Position numbers and translations under genes: made by a program | Notes under the pieces: generated by a model | What the model saw: the letters and a program-made list of their open reading frames with translations, nothing else | Database searches by the model: none | Told to the model about the DNA's origin: nothing | In this document: positions 26,643 to 35,070 of the stretch, one piece after another | Layout of the letters: every line of letters starts with the position of its first letter | Position numbering within the stretch: position 1 is the stretch's first letter | Assembly: GCA_902588315.1 (NCBI GenBank) | Contig: CACIOP010000001.1 | Location: 62,001 to 126,000 of the forward strand | From: an uncultured Pelagibacteraceae bacterium | GTDB taxonomy: Bacteria; Pseudomonadota; Alphaproteobacteria; Pelagibacterales; Pelagibacteraceae | Length of the DNA stretch: 64,000 nucleotides | Direction of reading: 5' to 3'

Positions 26643-28124
26643 TTATCTTATTGAGAAAGGGTCTAAAGAAGGTTCGTCAGAGGTATAGAACCATGTTGTT
26701 TTTACCCTTGTGTAGTCTTTAATTGAATCAATTCCTGCTTCTTTTCCATACCCACTATCTTTGATACCTCCAAAAGGGGCAGAGGGTGAAATTAATCTAT
26801 AAGTATTTACAAATGTTATTCCTGCGCGGATAGCATTAGATACCCTCATGCCTCTTGCAAGATCACTAGTATAAACACCTGAAGAAAGACCATATTGATT
26901 GTCGTTCATTAATTCTATTACCTCTTTTTCAGTATCAAATTTCATCACTGATAAAACAGGTCCGAAAAGTTCGTTTTCAGCAGCCGGTAAATTATGATTT
27001 TCACACTCAATAATTGTTGGGGGGAAATAATAACCTTTATTTGAAAAAGGATGTCTTTTACCACCGCATTTAATTTTTCCACCTTGTTCAACAGTTAATT
27101 TAATATTTTTTTCTATTACTTCTAATTGTTTAAAGTTACTTAAGGGACCCATTTCAGTATCAGAATCCATTGGAGCACCTATTTTAATTTTTTCTGCTCT
27201 TGATGCTAACTTATCTAAAAATTCCTTATAAATTCCTTTTTGTAAGTATAACCTTGAACCTGCTATACAACTTTGACCACTTGCTCCAAATATTCCAGCA
27301 GTTATTCCATTAATTGCATTTTCTTGTTTAGCATCATCAAAAACAGCTACAGGACTTTTTCCACCTAACTCTAAACTCACCTCAGATAAATTTTCTGCAG
27401 AGTTTCTAATTATATGTCTTGCAGTTTCAGGACCTCCTGTAAAAGCTACTTTCTCAACTAAGTTGTGAGTAGTTAAAGCTTTACCACAAGGATCTCCAAA
27501 ACCAGAAACTACATTTACCACACCTTTTGGTATTCCAGTTTCTTCCACTAACTTCGCAAACTCAAACATAGTTGCTGGTGCTAATTCAGAACATTTAATT
27601 ACTACTGTATTACCCATAGCTAAAGCAGGAGCAACTTTTGTTGCAGTTAAAAACATTTGAGAATTCCAAGGAATGATAGCTGCAATAACACCTATTGGAA
27701 TTCTTGTTGTGATCGCTTGAATATTTGGTTTATCTATAGGAAGAACTGTTCCCTCAACTTTGTCAGCTAAACCTGCATAGTAATCATAATATTCTGCAAT
27801 ATATTTTGCTTGTTGATAAGTTTCTCTGTAGAGTTTTCCTGTATCAATGGTTTCAATCTTTCCTAATAATTCAGAATTTTCTCTAAGTTTATTTCCAATG
27901 GCTCTTAAATATTTTGCTCTATCTCTTGCAATCATTTTTGGCCATTCACCTTCAAAAGCTTTTTGTGCAGCTTTTACAGCTCTATCCACATCATTTGCGC
28001 TAGCTTCAGGTACTACAGCCCAAGGCTTATTGTTTTCTGGATTTAAAGTTTCAAAAGTTTTTTTTGTATCAGAGTCTACCCACTGACCATCTATATACAT
28101 TTGATATTTTTTTAATTCAGGCAT
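26643..28124 (-). CDS. NAD(P)-dependent aldehyde dehydrogenase
   Basis: ALDH superfamily enzyme of 493 residues that oxidises an aldehyde to the acid. The catalytic Cys286 is in GASGQSCIAGS and the general-base Glu is in SLELGGKSPVAVF near 252; the NAD-binding IPWNSQ region and the C-terminal SGYGKEAG motif are present. It is the last gene of a four-gene minus-strand operon and overlaps the hydrolase gene by 8 bp. In trigonelline-type pathways such an enzyme oxidises the semialdehyde made by ring opening, which is a possible role here. Confidence 0.88.
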   Translation of the reverse strand: MPELKKYQMYIDGQWVDSDTKKTFETLNPENNKPWAVVPEASANDVDRAVKAAQKAFEGEWPKMIARDRAKYLRAIGNKLRENSELLGKIETIDTGKLYRETYQQAKYIAEYYDYYAGLADKVEGTVLPIDKPNIQAITTRIPIGVIAAIIPWNSQMFLTATKVAPALAMGNTVVIKCSELAPATMFEFAKLVEETGIPKGVVNVVSGFGDPCGKALTTHNLVEKVAFTGGPETARHIIRNSAENLSEVSLELGGKSPVAVFDDAKQENAINGITAGIFGASGQSCIAGSRLYLQKGIYKEFLDKLASRAEKIKIGAPMDSDTEMGPLSNFKQLEVIEKNIKLTVEQGGKIKCGGKRHPFSNKGYYFPPTIIECENHNLPAAENELFGPVLSVMKFDTEKEVIELMNDNQYGLSSGVYTSDLARGMRVSNAIRAGITFVNTYRLISPSAPFGGIKDSGYGKEAGIDSIKDYTRVKTTWFYTSDEPSLDPFSIR

Positions 28125-28905
28125 TATTTATATGTTTCATTATTGCATTATTTACTTCGTCTGCATATTCAATAGTGCATAGATGTTTTCCATTTTTGAT
28201 TTCAACATATGTTGAATTTTCTATATCTTTATTTAAATTTTTAGACATATCAGGTGTAGATCCTGGATCATCCGATCCTGTTATTATTAAAGTATTTGTT
28301 TTTATATTTTTTATATTTTCAAGATTGTCCTTATAGTTTGCAAATACCTCATAAGATTTAATAAAATTTTCTTGATCAATTCCTTTCTTGTTAAGAATTT
28401 TCATAAACTCATCATATAACTCAGGATTTTGTTCAAGGTATTTATCTGAAAACCATCTCTTCATTGCCATTTGAGATATTGGCATATTTTTTTTTGCCAA
28501 ATTCACTCTATCAATTACATTTTGTCTTTCCTCTGCTGTCCTTTGATATGTAGTGGATATTAGAGTTAAAGAATTTAAATAATTTTCATATTTTGAAGCA
28601 AATTCAATTGCAATCAAAGATCCGATAGAAAAACCAATTAAATTAAATTTTTCTATCTTTAGGTTTTTTACTAAATTTGATAATTGATCAATAAAATTTT
28701 CCATTGATAAATTTGGCTTTTTAAAAGGTGTTTTTCCATGTCCCAACAGATCATAAGTTATAAAGGAATTGTTCTTAAAAAATTCAATTTGTGGTTTCCA
28801 CATTTGTTGATTTAAACCAACACCATGAATAAAGATTATTGGTAAAGAATTTTTGTTGTTAAAATAATAATGATTTTGATCGTTATCAAAATTGTAAGAC
28901 ATCAA
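28117..28905 (-). CDS. Alpha/beta-fold hydrolase
   Basis: A 262-residue hydrolase with the oxyanion region PIIFIHGVGLNQQMW near 23-37, the nucleophile serine in GFSIGS near residue 95, the acid in GSDDPGS near 215 and the histidine in NGKHLCTIE near 240. Substrates of this broad family range from esters to ring-fission products. It abuts the DUF1185 gene upstream and overlaps the aldehyde dehydrogenase by 8 bp. Within this operon it is a candidate for hydrolysing an N-formyl/enamide or lactone intermediate (inference). Confidence 0.85.
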   Translation of the reverse strand: MMSYNFDNDQNHYYFNNKNSLPIIFIHGVGLNQQMWKPQIEFFKNNSFITYDLLGHGKTPFKKPNLSMENFIDQLSNLVKNLKIEKFNLIGFSIGSLIAIEFASKYENYLNSLTLISTTYQRTAEERQNVIDRVNLAKKNMPISQMAMKRWFSDKYLEQNPELYDEFMKILNKKGIDQENFIKSYEVFANYKDNLENIKNIKTNTLIITGSDDPGSTPDMSKNLNKDIENSTYVEIKNGKHLCTIEYADEVNNAIMKHINNA

Positions 28906-29490
28906 TTAGTTATCGATACCCATCTCTTTCATATCTTGATATCTATCACCCGTTCTTGCATGAGCTCGTCCAGTTGGAGCGCCTCCAATTGCAACAACTA
29001 TTTCATCTTCATTAGGTGCATCATGAATTGTAAATTCATGCGTTAGATAAAAAGGTCTTAATCCAGCATCAGTTTTATGCATCATTGGAATTGAAATTTT
29101 TGCTCCCGCAGGACCTCTAGTGTTAGTAAAACTTAAATAAGAAGTTCCACCAACGGCATCTCTAAATTTATTTCCAAATCTTAAAGTATGAATAAATGCA
29201 GATGCATGTTCTATTTCACCATTTAATCCAACCATCGCAGATTTCCCATAAGCTAAAATTTTTTCACCTGATCCAATTTCTTTTGTTAATTCTGGCACTA
29301 AAAGATCTCCTAATTGAGGTGCAAGATCTAGTATTTCTGGTTTTAAATCTTCTACAAAACCTTTTCCAGCCCAAGGGTTTTCTATAACAGCTGCAACCGA
29401 AACTAGCAGAACAGGCTCTTTAGCTTTTTTTCCACCTTCAATAAAAGTTTTATCTACAAATTTAGCAAATTTTCTAAGTTTTAAATCCAT
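28906..29490 (-). CDS. DUF1185 (amino acid synthesis family) protein
   Basis: A 194-residue protein of the DUF1185/AA_synth family, recognised from VAAVIENPWAGKGF near residues 32-45, YGKSAMVGLNGEIEHASAFI near 102-121, and HDAPNEDEIVVAIGGAPTGR near the C-terminus. The family name implies amino acid synthesis but no reaction is established. It lies between the LLM monooxygenase (3 bp) and the hydrolase (0 bp), so its function should belong to that pathway. Confidence 0.82.
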   Translation of the reverse strand: MDLKLRKFAKFVDKTFIEGGKKAKEPVLLVSVAAVIENPWAGKGFVEDLKPEILDLAPQLGDLLVPELTKEIGSGEKILAYGKSAMVGLNGEIEHASAFIHTLRFGNKFRDAVGGTSYLSFTNTRGPAGAKISIPMMHKTDAGLRPFYLTHEFTIHDAPNEDEIVVAIGGAPTGRAHARTGDRYQDMKEMGIDN

Positions 29491-29493
29491 TTA

Positions 29494-30660
29494 TTAGCTA
29501 GCTCTTTGAATGTTCGTATCTATTGGTTTTATATTTGGAATAACTTCTTCTGTAAATAATTTGATGCTTCTCATGCAGTCTTCGTGTTTAATTCCTGGAA
29601 AGTTAGACCAGACTTGTAAATTTTGAAGATTTAATTCTTGTTGAAGTTCTTTTATTTTTTCTATTACAAACTCAGGTGTTCCAAATAAAAGATTTCTTTT
29701 ATGAAGAAATTCATAATTTAATAAATCTAGCTTATTTTTCGTCTCTGGTAATTTTTCATCAGGGTCCATATGATTTCCTAAACCTCTCCAATGACAAACC
29801 CATCTCATATAATTTACAATATGTTCTCCAGCCATTTTTTCAGCCTCTTCCATAGTTTCTGCAACAAACATATCTCTAACCAAACTAATACCTTCCCCTA
29901 GTGGTACATCTCTATTTTCAGCTTTAGATTTTGCCTCTTTATAAATTTCAAATCTTTTTTTCAAAGCTTTTACAGTTGGTATCCACATAATTGTATTAAG
30001 CCCATTTTCTGCTGCCCACTGAATTGATCTTTCTCCATCAACTACTTGAGAAATTGGTGGGAAAGGTTTTTGATAAGGTTTTGGTAATACAGATATTTGT
30101 TTTAATTCGTTTGTTTTTAAATCTACAATATTTTCTTTTGGAGGACTCATATCGTGTTGCCAAATGAAATTAGGAGATGGATAAGTATAGAATTCGCCCT
30201 GGTGAGAGAAGAAATCTTCAGACCATGCTTTTTTCATTATGTCCAATGTTTCAGAAAATAGTCTAAAATTTTTTGCTTGGTCTTTTAAGTCAGCTTCTTT
30301 GTTCATGTTAATAGCTTCTCTACCATAAACTCCTCTACCAATACCCACTTCAACTCTTCCTTTTGACATTTGGTCAAGGGTAGCAATATCTTCTGCAAGT
30401 CTTATAGGATTATGAAATGTAATTACGTTACAAGCTTGTCCTAAACGAATATTTTTAGTTCTTGCAGCAGCATCAGTGCACATCATTAGTGGATTGGTAC
30501 ACGACTCCATTCCTTCATGATTAAAATGATGTTCGGTATACCAAATAGAATTCCAATTATTTTGATCACAATATTCAGTGATCTCTCTAGCTTCATCTAA
30601 AAGTTGGGTATAAGGTTTTTTATCCCAATTAGTAGTGTTACAAAAATATCCAAAGTTCAT
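29494..30660 (-). CDS. LLM-class flavin-dependent monooxygenase
   Basis: Luciferase-like (F)MN-dependent monooxygenase, 388 residues from ATG 30660. That start has a strong AAAGGAGG element; an in-frame extension to 30702 crosses it and is rejected. Family features are MNFGYFCNTTNW at the start, WYTEHHFNHEGM near 40, LGQACNVITFHNPIRLAEDI near 78 and GRVEVGIGRGVYGREA near 106. The enzymes use reduced flavin and O2 to insert oxygen, including opening N-heterocycles (TgnB, RutA). No flavin reductase gene is adjacent. It is the first gene of the operon with DUF1185, hydrolase and ALDH. Confidence 0.88.
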   Translation of the reverse strand: MNFGYFCNTTNWDKKPYTQLLDEAREITEYCDQNNWNSIWYTEHHFNHEGMESCTNPLMMCTDAAARTKNIRLGQACNVITFHNPIRLAEDIATLDQMSKGRVEVGIGRGVYGREAINMNKEADLKDQAKNFRLFSETLDIMKKAWSEDFFSHQGEFYTYPSPNFIWQHDMSPPKENIVDLKTNELKQISVLPKPYQKPFPPISQVVDGERSIQWAAENGLNTIMWIPTVKALKKRFEIYKEAKSKAENRDVPLGEGISLVRDMFVAETMEEAEKMAGEHIVNYMRWVCHWRGLGNHMDPDEKLPETKNKLDLLNYEFLHKRNLLFGTPEFVIEKIKELQQELNLQNLQVWSNFPGIKHEDCMRSIKLFTEEVIPNIKPIDTNIQRAS

Positions 30661-30765
30661 AAAGCCTCCTTTAAAAATTAATTTAAAGACGACCGATCCC
30701 ACTTTCGTAAATTTTTGAATTTAACGACGAGTTATGTATCGCTTTATATTTAAACCTTATTATTA
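30661..30765 (-). promoter_or_regulatory. GC-richer leader upstream of the LLM operon
   Basis: This 105-bp spacer between the oxygenase stop and the LLM start is unusually GC-rich for the window in its centre (GACGACCGATCCCAC on the plus strand). On the minus strand CGTTAAATT can pair with AATTTACG (one bulge), flanked by TCGTCG and GGTCGTC elements that repeat GTCG. The ribosome-binding site AAAGGAGG follows. A structured 5' leader or operator is plausible. I do not recognise a known riboswitch class. Confidence 0.35.
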
Positions 30766-31734
30766 CTAACGTTGATATTCAATAAATTTCTTTAAGGATT
30801 TGTTAAGAAATTTCTCATAAATTGGACCATTATTTTTGAATTTGCTACCATTTAAAAATGATTGGTTCATTTTGAAATCATAGGAAGGTTCAAAGAAAAA
30901 AGGAACAGAGAGTCTTTTACTTTTATTCCACAAAACTCTGTGATTAGTTGCTTTAAATCTTCCTTTGCTTAGAAACTCCAAAGCTTTACCAGTGTTTACT
31001 ACTAAAGCTTTTTTGTTAAATGGTACATCATACCATTTTTTATTTTTTCTATTTTGTACCTGCAATCCACCTTTTCTATCTTGATAGAGAACTGTGAATA
31101 TACCACTATCAACATGCGTTTCACATCCAAGAGCAACCCCATCTTGTTTAGATATTTCTACCGGTTTTGTCTGATTAGGATAATAATTAAATCTTAATGT
31201 GCTTAATGTTTTTAATCTTGAAAAAGCTATACTAGAAATATCAGGATTTTTTTTATTAAGTTTTATTACACTTTTAAATAAGGTTTCACTCAATCTATAA
31301 ATATTATCAAAATATTTGTTTAAAATATTTATTGAACTTTTTTTAAAACACTCATCTAGTTTAAGAAATTCTATGTATTGATTATTTAGATTTGAAGAAT
31401 ATTTTTTAGTTACTTTTAAATCACCTATATCCAAACCTTCTTTTCCGTTTACATCATTAGGAAAATATCCTCTGTAAAGATTTTTATTTTTTTTATTCCA
31501 TTTTTTAGGTGATAATTTTCTTTTCTTACTGTCTGGTAAATTAAAAAATTTATTCCCAACTTCGCATGTTTTTTTAATTTCTTTTAGATTAATTCCATGT
31601 CCAGTAATTTGAAAAAATCCTACATTGACACAAGCTTTTTCAATTTCTTTAATTGTTTTAAATGCATTTTGAGTTTCAAAATTATTTTTTATTAAAGAAG
31701 AAATATTAATTGTTGGTATAAAATTCTTGCTCAT
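30766..31734 (-). CDS. Isopenicillin-N-synthase-like Fe(II)/2-oxoglutarate oxygenase
   Basis: Non-haem iron oxygenase of 322 residues. The N-terminal DIOX_N-like part has GFFQITGHGI near 37-46. The metal triad is His207 and Asp209 in ETHVDSG and His265 in NHRVLW, with the RLSVPFFFEP motif supplying the co-substrate arginine near 276. Family members hydroxylate or cyclise amino acids and many other small molecules. It is 105 bp upstream of the LLM gene on the same strand and overlaps the EamA gene by 4 bp. Substrate unknown. Confidence 0.88.
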   Translation of the reverse strand: MSKNFIPTINISSLIKNNFETQNAFKTIKEIEKACVNVGFFQITGHGINLKEIKKTCEVGNKFFNLPDSKKRKLSPKKWNKKNKNLYRGYFPNDVNGKEGLDIGDLKVTKKYSSNLNNQYIEFLKLDECFKKSSINILNKYFDNIYRLSETLFKSVIKLNKKNPDISSIAFSRLKTLSTLRFNYYPNQTKPVEISKQDGVALGCETHVDSGIFTVLYQDRKGGLQVQNRKNKKWYDVPFNKKALVVNTGKALEFLSKGRFKATNHRVLWNKSKRLSVPFFFEPSYDFKMNQSFLNGSKFKNNGPIYEKFLNKSLKKFIEYQR

Positions 31735-32684
31735 CTTCTAACTGGTGTTTCTGTTGCAATAAATTGATCTCTAACTCTCTCTCTCATGTAAATATAAATT
31801 CCAGCTGCTATAATACACGCAACACCAATAAACGTTCTAGTCGTTGGTACCTCATTAAATAAAAAGTAGCCAGGTATCATAGACATAATTATTAATGAGT
31901 ACTCAAACAAAGAAACAACGGAAGGTGATGCAACTATATATGCTGAAAAAATACAAACAAAAGCTATTGATGCAGCAAAACCAAAAAATAAAATAAATTT
32001 CCATGTATATTCAATATTTGAAAACCATTCTCTAAAGATGAATTGTATTGTTGGATCAAAGTTTGAATTATTAAGCTGACCACTACCCATAAAAATATAT
32101 AAAATTACACACAGTAATATTGCAATCAGATAAAAGTAATATAGTTGAGTGTTAACATCATCTTTATCAGATGTATATTTAGTGATAGTCATAGATGCAG
32201 CATAACAAAATGCACAAAAAACTGGTAAAAGACTTCGATATTCAAAGTCTGAAAAATTTGGATTTAAGACTATAAAAACGCCAACAAAACCAAAAACAAT
32301 TGCTGACCACCTTCTAATACCAATAGTTTCTTTTAAAAATAACTTTGCAAATATTGATACGAAAAAAGGGGAGGAAAAGAATAGAGCATTTGCTGTTGCT
32401 AAAGGCATAAAAGTTAGTGAGATAAAAAAAGCAGAAAAAGCAATAAAATGCAAAACCACTCTTAGTATTGTTAAAAAAGGATAGTGAGTTTTAAGAGAGA
32501 CTTTTTGTTTTCTGAATTTTATATAACCAAATAGCAAAATTGCTGCAACAAAATATCTTCCAAAAAATATTTCATATAAAGCTGCTTTTTCAAAAATGAA
32601 TTTAATTAAAGCATCCTGCATTGCAAAAAATGTCATTGCAGTAATAATTAAAAGTATTCCTTTTGAATTATTATTAGCGCCCAT
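31731..32684 (-). CDS. DMT/EamA-family transporter
   Basis: A 317-residue protein with about ten membrane segments in two EamA repeats; the start reads GILLIITAMTFFAMQDALIK near residues 9-28 and the second repeat PVFCAFCYAASMTITKYTS near 155. It resembles RarD/S-adenosylmethionine-type and riboflavin-type carriers in general layout, but the substrate cannot be assigned. Its stop overlaps the start of the isopenicillin-N-synthase-like oxygenase (ATGA), implying a joint role. Confidence 0.85.
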   Translation of the reverse strand: MGANNNSKGILLIITAMTFFAMQDALIKFIFEKAALYEIFFGRYFVAAILLFGYIKFRKQKVSLKTHYPFLTILRVVLHFIAFSAFFISLTFMPLATANALFFSSPFFVSIFAKLFLKETIGIRRWSAIVFGFVGVFIVLNPNFSDFEYRSLLPVFCAFCYAASMTITKYTSDKDDVNTQLYYFYLIAILLCVILYIFMGSGQLNNSNFDPTIQFIFREWFSNIEYTWKFILFFGFAASIAFVCIFSAYIVASPSVVSLFEYSLIIMSMIPGYFLFNEVPTTRTFIGVACIIAAGIYIYMRERVRDQFIATETPVRR

Positions 32685-32724
32685 TATGCACCTATATCAA
32701 AAAAAAATTGTATAGAATATTTAA

Positions 32725-33186
32725 TTATTTCTTTAATTTAGAAGAGAATAGAAGACCTTCGCTTGAAAATTTTGACTTATTTTCTTCAATAAAATCTTTC
32801 ATTAATTTTACTTTTTCTTCTTCAAATTCAGTAACTTTCCTTTTGCTTAAATCTATATATAGCGATATCCATTCCATAGAAGCTGAAAGTTTGTTAGTTT
32901 TTTGAGAAATCATTTCCATTTTTAAATGCAATCTTTTTTTATCATGATCAAAATAAGTCAGATTAACCTTGACTATTTCTCCCTCTTTTACCTCATTTAA
33001 ATATTTAGTATTAGTTTCAACAACCATTGTGCTTCTATTAAGATTTTTTGCTGCTGTTCCACCCATTTTAAATTTTTCAAGAGCAACTTCCCATGCTTGA
33101 TCAAAAACAAGCACATAATAAGCCATATTCATATGATTGTTGTAATCAACCCATTCTTTTTTTACCTCGAAAGTTTTTAATAACAC
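32725..33186 (-). CDS. Hotdog-fold thioesterase, betainyl-CoA thioesterase-like (CdhB)
   Basis: A 153-residue hotdog-fold acyl-CoA thioesterase. The active-site loop WVDYNNHMNMAYY is near residues 12-24 and KYLNEVKEGE plus KKRLHLKMEM match the pattern of CdhB, which releases glycine betaine from betainyl-CoA in carnitine breakdown. It starts one base after the stop of proV, a betaine importer ATPase, which supports a betaine/carnitine role. CdhA and CdhC are not in the window, so another acyl-CoA remains possible. Confidence 0.75.
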   Translation of the reverse strand: MLLKTFEVKKEWVDYNNHMNMAYYVLVFDQAWEVALEKFKMGGTAAKNLNRSTMVVETNTKYLNEVKEGEIVKVNLTYFDHDKKRLHLKMEMISQKTNKLSASMEWISLYIDLSKRKVTEFEEEKVKLMKDFIEENKSKFSSEGLLFSSKLKK

Positions 33187-33187
33187 T

Positions 33188-34213
33188 TTATGATCTTGTT
33201 AATGAAGACTGTAATTCTTGATTTGAAATGTATCCTTTTACATTTCCACTTTTATCAACCACTTCACAATTTGAATCAGAACAAACGATTTTTGGTAAAA
33301 AATCTTCTATAAATTCGTCTTCATTTACTTTTATTAAGTTTGATTTATCTATGTCATTAGCTTGATCAGCAGTTTTCATAATAATTTTTGCCTTTATAAC
33401 TTTTGCTCTATTCACATCTTTTACGAAAGCTTTTACATAATCATCAGCAGGGTTCATAATAATTTCTTCTGGAGTTCCTACTTGGACTAATTTTCCAGAG
33501 TTTAATATCCCGATATGATCACCCAATCTTAATGATTCATCTAGATCGTGAGTAATAAATACAATTGTTTTTTTTAGTTCTGCTTGAAGATCAATTAATT
33601 GTTTTTGCATATCACTTCTAATCAGAGGATCTAGAGCGCTGAAAGCTTCATCCATTAACATGATATCTGTATCAGTAGCTAATGCTCTTGCTAAACCAAC
33701 ACGTTGCTGCATTCCTCCCGATAATTGAGCGGGGTATTGATTTTCAAAACCAGTAAGACCAACTGCATCGATTTTTTCCATTGAGATTTTATTTCTTTCA
33801 TCTTCACCTTTGCCTTGCATTTCTAATCCGTAACCAACATTTTGAATTACTGTTTTATGTGGGAATAAACCAAATCTTTGAAATACCATGCTCATTTTAT
33901 GTCTTCTAAATTCAATAAGCTTATCTTTATCAAGTGACATTACATTCGTGCCCTCAACTAAAATTTCACCATCAGTTGGATCGATTAGTCTATTTAAATG
34001 TCTTATTAGTGTTGATTTTCCTGATCCTGATAAACCCATACAAACAAAGGTTTCTCCTTCTTCAATTTTAAGTGAAACATTATCTAATCCAACGGTATGA
34101 CCAGTTTGCTCTAGAATTTCGTCTTTTGTTGCACCATCTTTTACCATTGGTAGTACAGAAGAAGGGTTGTTTCCAAAAATTTTGTATACGTTGTTGATCT
34201 CAATTTTTGACAT
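33188..34213 (-). CDS. proV: Glycine betaine/proline-type ABC transporter ATP-binding protein (ProV/OpuAA)
   Basis: ATPase of 341 residues. The ProV-specific N-terminus has IFGNNPSSVLPMV followed by the helix before the ABC fold. Walker A GLSGSGKST is near residue 61, the signature LSGGMQQRVGLA near 164, Walker B MLMDEAFSALDP near 185 and the switch HDLDESLRLG near 219. The C-terminal 70 residues form a regulatory CBS-like tail. The permease (ProW) and binding protein (ProX) genes are absent here, so it must work with subunits encoded elsewhere. It forms an operon with the thioesterase. Confidence 0.9.
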   Translation of the reverse strand: MSKIEINNVYKIFGNNPSSVLPMVKDGATKDEILEQTGHTVGLDNVSLKIEEGETFVCMGLSGSGKSTLIRHLNRLIDPTDGEILVEGTNVMSLDKDKLIEFRRHKMSMVFQRFGLFPHKTVIQNVGYGLEMQGKGEDERNKISMEKIDAVGLTGFENQYPAQLSGGMQQRVGLARALATDTDIMLMDEAFSALDPLIRSDMQKQLIDLQAELKKTIVFITHDLDESLRLGDHIGILNSGKLVQVGTPEEIIMNPADDYVKAFVKDVNRAKVIKAKIIMKTADQANDIDKSNLIKVNEDEFIEDFLPKIVCSDSNCEVVDKSGNVKGYISNQELQSSLTRS

Positions 34214-34260
34214 GATGTAATGTTTTAACAGTTACAATCATCATATGTAAAACAAATATT

Positions 34261-34298
34261 ATACAACTTATAATTGTTTTAGGAAATAACAGTTGTAT
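34261..34298. promoter_or_regulatory. Inverted repeat in the divergent proV/aldolase spacer
   Basis: ATACAACT (34261-34268) and AGTTGTAT (34291-34298) form a perfect 8-bp inverted repeat 22 bp apart inside the 125-bp spacer between proV and the aldolase/oxygenase operon. The spacer must hold both promoters. The same AACAGTT word recurs at 34227-34233. A shared regulator binding site is plausible; a protein for it is not encoded nearby. Confidence 0.4.
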
Positions 34299-34338
34299 TT
34301 ATTTGCTTTTGCTTATTTTTTAAATAAGAATTTTATAT

Positions 34339-35070
34339 ATGGCGCAAACAGATAAAGATGTGCGACTAGAGTTGTCTGCTCTCTATAGAATTTTACATAT
34401 GTACGGCATGACAGACCTTGCAAACCAATGTGCAGGGGCAAGATCTGCTGAAGATAAAAATTGTTCTTTCGTTCATCCATATGGAATGTTTTATGAAGAA
34501 ATTACCGCTTCATCTTTAGTTAAAATTGATCAAAACGGAAAAAAATTAGATTCAGATGGACCTTGGTTAAATGATGGATGTATTAATCTTGCTCAATGGA
34601 TTTTTAATAAAAGAAATGATGTAAATTTTTATGTTCACGGACATGCCAATGATGTGATGGCAGTTGGAGGTACCAAAGAAGGTTTGATGTATCTTTCACA
34701 GGCCGCAGTTTATTTAAATCATCTTGTTGGATATATTGATTATGAATTTGTTGAGGACAAAGAATTTGCAAGAAAATTTGAAAACCTAATTAGCAAACAC
34801 GACATTTTGATTACAAGAAATCATGGATATTACACGGTAGGAAAAACTGCTGCAGAAGCATTCTTCAGAGCTTATTATCTAGAGCAAGCATGTTCAGTTC
34901 AGGTAAAAAACCTTGCCATGGGGTTAAACAAACATGAAATAGATAAACAGAAAGCTGCATATTTTTGGGAAAACATGAGTGACTCTGATGATTATAATTA
35001 TGATGGAAAAACGGAGTGGGCTGCTTTATTAAGAAAACTAGAGAGAGAACATTCAAATTATAAAAATTAA
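34339..35070 (+). CDS. Class II aldolase/adducin-family protein
   Basis: A 243-residue protein of the L-fuculose-phosphate aldolase/adducin fold. Zinc-binding histidines are seen in VHGHANDVMAVG near residues 99-110 and in TRNHGYYTVG near 155-164, the usual class II pattern. The N-terminus LSALYRILHMYGMTDLANQ is typical of the adducin-type subgroup. Its stop shares a base with the gamma-butyrobetaine hydroxylase-like gene, so both likely act on one pathway. Whether it is an aldolase, epimerase or decarboxylase is open. Confidence 0.85.
   Translation: MAQTDKDVRLELSALYRILHMYGMTDLANQCAGARSAEDKNCSFVHPYGMFYEEITASSLVKIDQNGKKLDSDGPWLNDGCINLAQWIFNKRNDVNFYVHGHANDVMAVGGTKEGLMYLSQAAVYLNHLVGYIDYEFVEDKEFARKFENLISKHDILITRNHGYYTVGKTAAEAFFRAYYLEQACSVQVKNLAMGLNKHEIDKQKAAYFWENMSDSDDYNYDGKTEWAALLRKLEREHSNYKN

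Noticed and set aside
30661-30702. Extended N-terminus of the LLM monooxygenase
   Set aside because: ATG 30660 is preceded by AAAGGAGG and matches family starts; the extension would translate the ribosome-binding site.
30661-30765. SAM-type or glycine riboswitch in the LLM leader
   Set aside because: I could not match the conserved cores of those classes, and the downstream genes are not methionine or glycine genes.
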